From the IMG/VR virus record IMGVR_UViG_3300047564_001140, positions 1 to 20,433 of that record: a stretch of DNA of 20,433 nucleotides, one strand, 5' to 3'. Of this stretch, positions 13,010 through 19,316 are shown piece after piece. This DNA is from a virus. The notes under the pieces are model-generated. The model saw only the letters and a program-made list of their open reading frames with translations, ran no database searches and had not been told where the DNA came from. A program made the position numbers and the translations under genes. Positions within the stretch are counted from its first letter, which is position 1. Every line of letters starts with the position of its first letter.

Positions 13010-14458
13010 ATGAATTGTACCATTCAAATTAAAGATGAAGTTAATATAAAAATTGCAGGCTTGGAAGTCGGCACCAGGCGAAAGCTGGAAAAGCAATTCA
13101 AATATTTTCAGCCCTGGGCCTATCATAGTCCTGCATATAAACTGGGTCGATGGGACGGGTGTATTAGTTTCTTTAGTCTAGGCGGCGCCAGTTACTTCAA
13201 CTTGTTAGATCAAATACTGCCTGTCTTAGTAGACGAGGGCTATCACATAGATATTGATGATCATCGACTTATACATGATTTTAAGTTTGTAGAAGTAAAC
13301 GAAGAAACTCATGCACAAACTCATTGGCCCAATGGCCACCCAGCTGCTGGGCAACCTGTTATGCTAAGAGACTATCAGGTAAATGCAGTAAATGAGTTTT
13401 TAAAAAATCTACAGTGTGTGCAAGAAATTGCCACTGGCGCTGGCAAGACTGTAATGACTGCCTCCCTTTCCAAGAGCGTAGAGGACTATGGGCGCAGTGT
13501 GGTTATTGTCCCCAATAAAGACTTGGTTAGACAAACTGCGGAAGACTACGAACTACTAGGACTTGATGTAGGAGTTTACTTTGGCGACAAAAAAGAACTA
13601 GGAAAAACTCATACTATCTGCACGTGGCAAAGTCTTAACAGTCTGCAAAAACGTTTTAAAGAAGGCGAGAGTCCTGTTAGTTTAGAAGACTTTGCTGATG
13701 GCGTAGTAGCAATGATTGTTGATGAAGTCCATCAGGCCAAAGCCGATGTGCTTAAACAACTTTTAACTGGTCCTTTTGCTAAAGTTCCTATTCGTTGGGG
13801 ACTAACAGGCACGATACCTAAAGAAGATTCTGACCGCGTAACTTTAATCTCAACACTGGGTCCTGTCATAAATAAGATTGCAGCCAAAGATCTGCAGGAT
13901 CTGGGCGTGTTAGCCAACTGCCAAGTAAACATAATGCAGTTTCAAGATACCGTAGAGTATCGAAATTACCAGGAAGAGCTAACATACCTGACAACCAACA
14001 AAAACAGAATCGATCATATTGCCGAGTTTATTAAACGCCTGGCCGATACAGGCAACACTCTGGTATTAGTAGACAGGGTCAAGTGTGGAGAAATGCTGAT
14101 CGAGCGTTTACCTGACAGCACATTTGTCAGCGGAGCAATGAAAACGACAGATAGAAAAGAGCAATATGACGAAGTTAAAACGGCTACAAACAAGATTATT
14201 GTTGCGACTTATGGCGTCGCCGCTGTTGGTATCAACATACCTCGTATTTTTAATCTGGTTCTCATTGAACCTGGAAAATCCTTCGTCCGTGTTATCCAAA
14301 GCATCGGTCGAGGAATTCGTAAAGCAGAAGACAAAGACCATGTGGAAATTTGGGATGTAACTAGCAGTGCTAAATTTAGCAAACGACATCTTACCACACG
14401 TAAGAAATATTATGAGGAAGCGGGCTATCCGTTTCAAGTCCAGAAAGTAAAATACTAA
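13010..14458 (+). CDS. uvsW: UvsW, ATP-dependent DNA helicase
   Basis: Superfamily 2 helicase of 482 aa. In T4, UvsW unwinds branched DNA and R-loops, regresses forks and shifts replication from origin-dependent to recombination-dependent mode. Visible motifs in order are RDYQ (120-123), Walker A ATGAGKT (141-147), DEVH box (238-241), LTGT (265-268), GVAAVGINIP (motif V) and QSIGRGIRK (motif VI). The N-terminal 110 residues form the small DNA-binding domain seen in the T4 protein. It starts a long operon and its TAA overlaps the next ATG (TAATG at 14456-14460). No ribosome site is visible before the start. Confidence 0.93.
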   Translation: MNCTIQIKDEVNIKIAGLEVGTRRKLEKQFKYFQPWAYHSPAYKLGRWDGCISFFSLGGASYFNLLDQILPVLVDEGYHIDIDDHRLIHDFKFVEVNEETHAQTHWPNGHPAAGQPVMLRDYQVNAVNEFLKNLQCVQEIATGAGKTVMTASLSKSVEDYGRSVVIVPNKDLVRQTAEDYELLGLDVGVYFGDKKELGKTHTICTWQSLNSLQKRFKEGESPVSLEDFADGVVAMIVDEVHQAKADVLKQLLTGPFAKVPIRWGLTGTIPKEDSDRVTLISTLGPVINKIAAKDLQDLGVLANCQVNIMQFQDTVEYRNYQEELTYLTTNKNRIDHIAEFIKRLADTGNTLVLVDRVKCGEMLIERLPDSTFVSGAMKTTDRKEQYDEVKTATNKIIVATYGVAAVGINIPRIFNLVLIEPGKSFVRVIQSIGRGIRKAEDKDHVEIWDVTSSAKFSKRHLTTRKKYYEEAGYPFQVQKVKY

Positions 14459-14958
14459 TGAATATATTAACAGTAGACAATACAGCTTTTGAGCTGAACC
14501 AATTACCTGAAGAAGTTGATGATCTAAGATATTTTGTTCTAGACTGGAATGATCCTAAGAACGTAGACTATCATGCTGTGCCGTTGATCTTCATGGAAAC
14601 ATTTCATGCACCAGCAGCAGTGTTAAAGATAGGCAATCATATCATTCAAGTACCATTAGATTGGTATATTGTAATAGGTGAAAAAGAACATGGCGACCCA
14701 GAAATTGTGCCAATAATGAATATCAACGACAGGGGTTTTAGTGCATTTGTTTTGAATCCTATTAGCAGTTTTAGAGCAGATTTTTTACCTTTAGAAATTA
14801 TTAATGTCTACCAAGACGTGCGTTGGTTTACTCCTAAACTTAAACACGGACATATATTATCTGTTCCTTTAGAAAACAAACATAAACCCCTATGTGCTTA
14901 TTTTGTTAAAGAAACGAACAAATTACCGGAAGTTCTTTCAATTGAAAAGATGTTATAA
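14458..14958 (+). CDS. Hypothetical protein downstream of uvsW
   Basis: A 166-aa protein of unknown function. The sequence alternates short strands and turns, with segments such as VPLDWYIVIGEKEHGDPEIVPIMNINDRGFSAF (about residues 61-93) and WFTPKLKHGH. This suggests a mainly beta protein; no catalytic motif is obvious. It overlaps the uvsW stop by one base and ends 6 bases before the gp62-like gene, so it is part of the replication operon. Confidence 0.78.
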   Translation: MNILTVDNTAFELNQLPEEVDDLRYFVLDWNDPKNVDYHAVPLIFMETFHAPAAVLKIGNHIIQVPLDWYIVIGEKEHGDPEIVPIMNINDRGFSAFVLNPISSFRADFLPLEIINVYQDVRWFTPKLKHGHILSVPLENKHKPLCAYFVKETNKLPEVLSIEKML

Positions 14959-14964
14959 TAAGCT

Positions 14965-15450
14965 ATGAGCAAAGTTCCAATGCTAGATATGTTTAAGCGA
15001 GTGTTGCCATCCATTGACAGTCGCAATAAACAGTTTTACGAACGGTTAACCGAAGAAGAACAAAAAGGATTTGCTGCCTGGCTAGTTATGCGATACCTTA
15101 GTAGTGCCGAAAGTGCTACCTCAGAGATCATCGAACATTATTTGATTATGACTAATGAGTTAGTAAACACAAATTTCAGCGAATTAAAAAATCACCCCGA
15201 ACTGTTGTGGAAACTAATGTCAGTAGTGGGCATAGGTAAAAGTGTTAAGCATCCTTACGTTGCACCCGGCAAAGGAAAAAAGAAAAAGTCTAACGCTTTT
15301 AAAGCATGGCTACACGAACAATACAATCATTTAAGCGAGCAAGAAATTGACCTTTGGTTCAGCAACATTACACGAGAACAAGCCCGAGACATGCTCGAGC
15401 AATATCAAATCAAAGATAAAGATATTATCTCAGCAGCCAATGACCTTTAA
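14965..15450 (+). CDS. gp62: gp62-like clamp-loader small subunit
   Basis: A 161-aa helical protein. The blocks FAAWLVMRYLSSAES (about 36-50), TNELVNTNFSELKNHPELLWKLMSVVGIGK (about 68-97) and the basic PGKGKKKKS (about 107-115) resemble the clamp-loader A subunit family of T4-like phages. In T4 the equivalent region reads as helix, 'NLIGSG', then a basic stretch. With gp44, this subunit loads the gp45 clamp; gp44 and gp45 are not in this window. Sequence match is from remembered family features and is moderate. It is separated from the previous gene by 6 bases and overlaps the next start by 11 bases. No clear ribosome site. Confidence 0.65.
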   Translation: MSKVPMLDMFKRVLPSIDSRNKQFYERLTEEEQKGFAAWLVMRYLSSAESATSEIIEHYLIMTNELVNTNFSELKNHPELLWKLMSVVGIGKSVKHPYVAPGKGKKKKSNAFKAWLHEQYNHLSEQEIDLWFSNITREQARDMLEQYQIKDKDIISAANDL

Positions 15451-16120
15451 GTGCAGGTATTGTCAAAAAGACTTTGCTAGGGAGACTACTCTGGCTAGTC
15501 ACATGTGCGAGCCTAAGCGCAGAGTCCTGGCCCAAAATGACAAGCAAAATAGAATTGCCTATCAGAGTTGGCTGTTGTTTAGACGCCTGAGTATTGCCAA
15601 TATTAAGACTGATAAAAATTATGAAGAATTCGCTGTCAACAAATACTACATTGGCTTCATGAAGTTGGCCAAGCATATTATTGATTTAGGAATTGAAGAC
15701 CCCGAAGGATTTGTTAGGTATATCGTAATGAATAGTGTTCCCATGCATAAGTGGCAGGCTGCTATAGTGTATGAGAGTTATGTAAAAGATCGTACCAAAA
15801 AGGAAACAGTAGAACGTGCGATTGAGCGTAGTGTGTTAAATATGAAAGACTGGGCAGAACGCACAGGCCAGAATTGGGAAGAATACTTTCAAAAAGTTAG
15901 CACACCCGACGCAGTTCAAGATATTAGAATGGGTCGTATCAGTCCATGGTGCACCTTTGCAACTGATCAAGGCAGCAGGCTAATAGATAGGCTTGAGCCG
16001 GGACAAATTCAACAGTTAGTTGAATATATAGAACCACAAAGTTGGCGAGCTAAAGTCAAACGACATCAGCAAGATGCTACTTGGGTTCAGCATGTTTTTA
16101 ATGAGGCTAAAATCAAATGA
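15440..16120 (+). CDS. C2H2-type zinc-finger protein
   Basis: A 226-aa protein. The N-terminus FKCRYCQKDFARETTLASHMC follows the classical zinc-finger spacing C-x2-C-x3-F-x5-L-x2-H (Cys5, Cys8, His21). The fourth ligand would have to be Cys23 or a later residue, which is unusual. A basic KRR follows. The remainder is helical and ends with a conserved-looking GRISPWCTFATDQGSRL and a C-terminal EYIEPQSWRAKV. From memory, similar proteins of unknown role occur in T4-like cyanophages. ATG 15440 is chosen over the upstream in-frame ATG at 15347 because it sits at the finger and overlaps the gp62-like stop by only 11 bases. DNA or RNA binding in replication or transcription is inferred. Confidence 0.75.
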   Translation: MTFKCRYCQKDFARETTLASHMCEPKRRVLAQNDKQNRIAYQSWLLFRRLSIANIKTDKNYEEFAVNKYYIGFMKLAKHIIDLGIEDPEGFVRYIVMNSVPMHKWQAAIVYESYVKDRTKKETVERAIERSVLNMKDWAERTGQNWEEYFQKVSTPDAVQDIRMGRISPWCTFATDQGSRLIDRLEPGQIQQLVEYIEPQSWRAKVKRHQQDATWVQHVFNEAKIK

Positions 16121-16350
16121 ATCAATACACTGAGCGCAAGGTTCCGATGTTGTTAAAAAATACTAAAACAGAATCTGGTAATTTTAAGATCTTAAATGGC
16201 ATGGTAGAGTTCACTATGGACGGTGAGCGAGTAGTTGTTCCTACGGCTGAAGCATTTCAACGTCTTGTGAAAAAAGTTGCCGTATTAGAACAACGACTAG
16301 CCAGCACAGATAATAAAGCATCAAGAGCAGCAAGGTCGAATCGTGACTGA
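16117..16350 (+). CDS. Small hypothetical protein with coiled coil
   Basis: A 77-aa protein. The first half has short strands (FKILNGMVEFTMDGERVVVP), followed by a leucine/valine heptad-like helix FQRLVKKVAVLEQRLAS (about 47-63) and a basic, disordered end. Coupled by an ATGA overlap to the zinc-finger gene; its end overlaps the next gene by 8 bases. Function unknown. Confidence 0.72.
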   Translation: MNQYTERKVPMLLKNTKTESGNFKILNGMVEFTMDGERVVVPTAEAFQRLVKKVAVLEQRLASTDNKASRAARSNRD

Positions 16351-16570
16351 TCGTAGTAGCGAAGTTCATGAAGTTTACTACGCCATATTAGATATAGTAA
16401 ATGACCTAATAGGTGATCATGATCCACTTGTAATCGCCGGCTGCTTGGTAGCTCAAGGCTTAGGCATTTACAGGACTGCTCTTTCCGAAGAAGATTTTTC
16501 CAGAATCGTCGAAGGAATAGTAGCTAAAAAAGATGAAGTAAAAACTTTTGGCAGGAGTAATTTACATTGA
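16343..16570 (+). CDS. Small conserved phage hypothetical protein
   Basis: A 75-aa protein with a GTG start at 16343. The central region reads DHDPLVIAGCLVAQGLGIYRTALSEEDF (about residues 25-52), a helical hydrophobic core. From memory, short proteins with this pattern (PL.IAG.LVAQGL..YRT.L) are found in T4-like cyanophages. It overlaps the previous gene by 8 bases and its TGA overlaps the TTG start of the next. Function unknown. Confidence 0.75.
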   Translation: MTDRSSEVHEVYYAILDIVNDLIGDHDPLVIAGCLVAQGLGIYRTALSEEDFSRIVEGIVAKKDEVKTFGRSNLH

Positions 16571-17127
16571 GCACAGACGTCGACATTGACTTTGCTGATA
16601 GAGAGCAAGCACTAAAATTGTTGGAGCATACACCAGCAATGATTAAAGATGGTCTAAAAGAAAAGAAGCATAACACAGGAGTTTATTTCCATACTGTGCC
16701 CGTTAATCCTTTTACTGGATTAGCTACTTTAGATTATAAGTCTGCAGAACAACAAGGCTGGTTCAAGATTGATTGCTTGAATGTTGGTATCTACAATGAC
16801 TTTAAGAGTAACGATGAAATTGACGAACTTTTAGATAGAAAGCCGCAATGGGAATTACTAGAGCATCGGGAAATCATTCAACAGTTATTTCATATTCATA
16901 ATCATGCTGACACTGTGATTAAAATGCAGCCGCGCAGTGTAGATCAATTGGCTATGGTCCTAGCAGTCATTCGTCCAGGAAAGAAGCATTTAGTTGGACA
17001 AAACTGGGATAAAATTGCCGCAGAAGTATGGACAAAGACCGATGATGTTTACAGTTTCAAACGTAGTCACGCTATTGGCTATGCTATGGCCATTGTGTTA
17101 CAAATGAATAAAATGACCTATGGTTAA
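16567..17127 (+). CDS. Miniature DnaE-like (Pol III alpha motif) protein
   Basis: A 186-aa protein carrying in order motifs of the bacterial replicative polymerase alpha subunit. DVDIDFADR (4-12) is like PDFDVDF...R with the two catalytic aspartates. GWFKIDCLNVGIY (64-76) is like GL.KFDFLGL with the third. PRSVDQLAMVLAVIRPG (122-138) is like KP.S.EDL.A..AL.RPG. YSFKRSHAIGYAMAIVLQMN (162-181) is like FNKSHA.AYA..AYQ. E. coli DnaE is 1160 aa, so most of the polymerase is missing, including the PHP domain and most of palm and fingers. Start is TTG at 16567, supported by AGGAG at 16553-16557 and a TTGA overlap. It may bind DNA or nucleotides without polymerising; the phage's own polymerase is expected elsewhere. 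Confidence 0.68.
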   Translation: MSTDVDIDFADREQALKLLEHTPAMIKDGLKEKKHNTGVYFHTVPVNPFTGLATLDYKSAEQQGWFKIDCLNVGIYNDFKSNDEIDELLDRKPQWELLEHREIIQQLFHIHNHADTVIKMQPRSVDQLAMVLAVIRPGKKHLVGQNWDKIAAEVWTKTDDVYSFKRSHAIGYAMAIVLQMNKMTYG

Positions 17128-17130
17128 AAT

Positions 17131-17150
17131 ATTCTACCATTAGAATTTTT
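17131..17150. terminator. Bidirectional terminator between convergent genes
   Basis: ATTCTA (17131-17136) pairs with TAGAAT (17141-17146) across CCAT, with TTTT following on the plus strand and ATTTT on the minus strand. It lies between the 3' ends of two convergent genes only 12 bases apart and overlaps the last codons of the minus-strand one. Confidence 0.6.
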
Positions 17151-17508
17151 GAACCAGTTGAATTTGCCTGCGTTTAATTCTTTTAGTAATTATGTTTTGC
17201 AGACTTATTGGTTCTCCGTGTAAAATTTCGAAATCTTTTACATTATAAGTTCGTAGACAGTAGCTGAATTTTTTAAATTTAGGGCCAATGACCAGGTTAA
17301 TGGGCAACTGTCTATTACTTTGCCACCACCATTCTTCTCCGTATTCTAAGAATTCTTGTTTGTCTTCGGTGCAATTTAGCACATTGTAGACATACATACT
17401 GGCGATGGTAGAAGTATAATTTTGAATTATACCAACTATTTCATCCTCGCCAGCCATGCAAAGGCTTAGAAAAGGGAACTGTTCTAAAATATCTCTATGA
17501 ATCTTCAT
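17140..17508 (-). CDS. Conserved T4-like phage hypothetical protein
   Basis: A 122-aa protein starting MKIHRDILEQFPFLSLCMAGEDE. A hallmark segment EEWWWQSNRQLPINLVIGPKF (about 58-78) and a basic end ITKRIKRRQIQLVQKF follow. From memory, a family with the WWW.SNR..PIN pattern is common in T4-like marine phages; no function is known. The lone minus-strand gene has a late-like box upstream in the 41-base gap it shares with the plus-strand structural gene, so late expression is likely. Confidence 0.78.
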   Translation of the reverse strand: MKIHRDILEQFPFLSLCMAGEDEIVGIIQNYTSTIASMYVYNVLNCTEDKQEFLEYGEEWWWQSNRQLPINLVIGPKFKKFSYCLRTYNVKDFEILHGEPISLQNIITKRIKRRQIQLVQKF

Positions 17509-17514
17509 TCGCTT

Positions 17515-17522
17515 TATTTATT
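17515..17522 (-). promoter_or_regulatory. Late-like promoter, minus strand
   Basis: AATAAATA on the minus strand matches TATAAATA at 7 of 8 positions and ends 6 bases before the ATG at 17508. No ribosome site is seen in the short gap. Confidence 0.5.
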
Positions 17523-17536
17523 ACCAAATAATCAAA

Positions 17537-17544
17537 TATAAATA
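17537..17544 (+). promoter_or_regulatory. T4-type late promoter, perfect TATAAATA
   Basis: Exact late consensus, 5 bases before the ATG at 17550. This is the same spacing as at 8033, so +1 again falls on the start codon. It is back-to-back with the minus-strand late-like box. Confidence 0.8.
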
Positions 17545-17549
17545 TAACT

Positions 17550-18332
17550 ATGAGCGATACATTCACATTTCTAAACTATCCGCAAAGAAGTATTTTACTT
17601 TATGCTGAAGGATTCAGTAGGACGCAAAACATGCCATTTAACACCACACGAAAAACAATTTATAAAGGTGTAGACAGCACCTTGGGTTTTGATGTAAAAA
17701 ATCAAGACCGCAAACCCCTTAACCTATTAGGTCGAGACATAATGGTCAACATTATGCAGGTCCGAACTGGAGAATTGATCTTACAGCGTAGAGCTAAATT
17801 AGTAGAACCCGAAAGCGGGTTTTGTGAGTTTACTGTTTTCAGCAGTGATATTGTAGATTTAGATCCAGGCATTTATCAGCTCAGTGCAGTGATATACGAC
17901 GTGGATGGCATGTCCAAGAGTTTATATACTGATAATAATCGTCGAGCCACAATGGAATTGGAAGTCAGTGACGGCGCATATCCGAAGTTTATTCCAAGTG
18001 TTCCGTTATCATTTAGTCAGTTAGGAACCAGTTGGATTAGTCAACCGGTAGCTAGTAATCTGCAGAAAAATGACAGCAGCAATTTCCATACCATTCAAAT
18101 CAAAGTAACTAATTTCAAAGGCACAGTGGAAGCCTTGGTTAGTCTAGAATACGACAGTATGGGCAACTATTTTCCAGTAAAATTTGTTCACGATAAGTTT
18201 TTGGTTGAGTTTAACAATGCCACAGACGTTCAGGGTTGGAACTTTATTGCCGATGCTCGTTGGGTAAAGATTCTTTATACTCCTGCTCCAGATAACACAG
18301 GAACTGTTGACAAAATCATATACAGAAGTTAA
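17550..18332 (+). CDS. Probable virion structural protein (BppU-like N-terminus)
   Basis: A 260-aa, mostly beta-strand protein. Residues 25-105 (TTRKTIYKGVDSTLGFDVKNQDRKPLNLLG, then a strand-rich stretch ending DPGIYQLSAVIYD) look like an immunoglobulin-like domain of the kind at the N-terminus of baseplate upper proteins. A second beta region follows (residues 180-255). No enzymatic motif is seen. The perfect late promoter just upstream fits a virion component such as a baseplate or tail-fibre adaptor. Its place between replication genes is not unusual in T4-like phages. Confidence 0.62.
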   Translation: MSDTFTFLNYPQRSILLYAEGFSRTQNMPFNTTRKTIYKGVDSTLGFDVKNQDRKPLNLLGRDIMVNIMQVRTGELILQRRAKLVEPESGFCEFTVFSSDIVDLDPGIYQLSAVIYDVDGMSKSLYTDNNRRATMELEVSDGAYPKFIPSVPLSFSQLGTSWISQPVASNLQKNDSSNFHTIQIKVTNFKGTVEALVSLEYDSMGNYFPVKFVHDKFLVEFNNATDVQGWNFIADARWVKILYTPAPDNTGTVDKIIYRS

Positions 18333-18347
18333 AATACTAAGGCAATG

Positions 18348-19316
18348 ATGGCCTTACAAACTTTACTTCGAAGTCGTATACACGGACGCCCTAGTCCTAA
18401 AGGCTGGGTCAGTTTCAATTGTCCCATGTGTGTGGTTAATGGTCAAAGTAGACCTGATACTAAACGTCGGGGCGGCCTTCTTTATAATCCCGACGGTGCA
18501 GTTAGCTATCATTGTTTTAACTGCCAATTTAAGACTAGTTGGACACAAGGAAGAACACTTAGCTTTAAGATGCGTAAACTGCTCAAGCAGTTAAACTTCG
18601 ACGAAGCTGAAATACAAAGACTAAACCTAGAACTGTTGAGTCAAGCAGACATCGAAACGCTGACTCTAAGAGAACCCGAGCCAGTGTGGACACCTAATTG
18701 GCCCGACTTTGATTTTGGTTTTGATGTTAAACAATTATCCGACCATACTAAAATTGATTATTTGCAATCTAGGCAAATATATGACTTGGCAGTATGGCTA
18801 GAAACAGACGAAACTTATGCAGGCCTAAACAATAGAGTTATACTACCCTTTACTTACGAAAATAGGATAGTAGGCTTTCAAAGCAGATATGTAGGAGATG
18901 TTCCTGCTAAACTTGGCAAGTATTATAAAAAGTCTCCAGCAGACTATGTCTATGGCTTAGACCATCAAAGAGAAACACGACAGTATGTAATTGTCACCGA
19001 AGGCGAGTTTGATGCATTACTAACAGGCGGACTAGCAGTGGGCAGTAATAACATCAGCGATCGACAGATACAACTGATAGAAGACTTAAATATAGAACCT
19101 ATACTACTACCTGACTCTGATAAACCTGGTCGAGATCTAGTAGAGCGTGCCGCAGACTATGGATGGAGTGTTAGCTTCCCGGAGTGGGAAGGATGCAAAG
19201 ACGCCAGCGATGCAGTTATGAAATATGGTAGGCTATTCACAGTCTATAGCATACTGCAAGCCGCAGAACACAGTCCAACAAAAATTAGATTAATGGGAAA
19301 GAAATATTGTCAATGA
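18348..19316 (+). CDS. gp61: DNA primase gp61
   Basis: DnaG-type primase (322 aa) that makes RNA primers for lagging-strand synthesis together with the gp41 helicase. It has an N-terminal zinc-binding pair CPMC and CFNC (cysteines near residues 25, 28, 56 and 59) and a Toprim domain with EGEFDA (about 217-222) and DSDKPGRD (about 255-262), which supply the metal-binding acidic residues. Length is close to T4 gp61 (342 aa). Two adjacent ATGs exist at 18345 and 18348. The second is preferred because AAGG at 18339-18342 lies 5 bases upstream of it. The stop overlaps the gp41 start (ATGA). Confidence 0.92.
   Translation: MALQTLLRSRIHGRPSPKGWVSFNCPMCVVNGQSRPDTKRRGGLLYNPDGAVSYHCFNCQFKTSWTQGRTLSFKMRKLLKQLNFDEAEIQRLNLELLSQADIETLTLREPEPVWTPNWPDFDFGFDVKQLSDHTKIDYLQSRQIYDLAVWLETDETYAGLNNRVILPFTYENRIVGFQSRYVGDVPAKLGKYYKKSPADYVYGLDHQRETRQYVIVTEGEFDALLTGGLAVGSNNISDRQIQLIEDLNIEPILLPDSDKPGRDLVERAADYGWSVSFPEWEGCKDASDAVMKYGRLFTVYSILQAAEHSPTKIRLMGKKYCQ

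Noticed and set aside
14954-14964. TATAATA just before the gp62-like start as a promoter
   Set aside because: It is the Leu-stop end of the upstream gene, no good -35 lies 17 bases away, and the late-box match is only 6 of 8 with different spacing.
15347-15439. Upstream ATG for the zinc-finger gene
   Set aside because: It would overlap the gp62-like gene by more than 100 bases, and the added residues look like out-of-frame translation of that gene.
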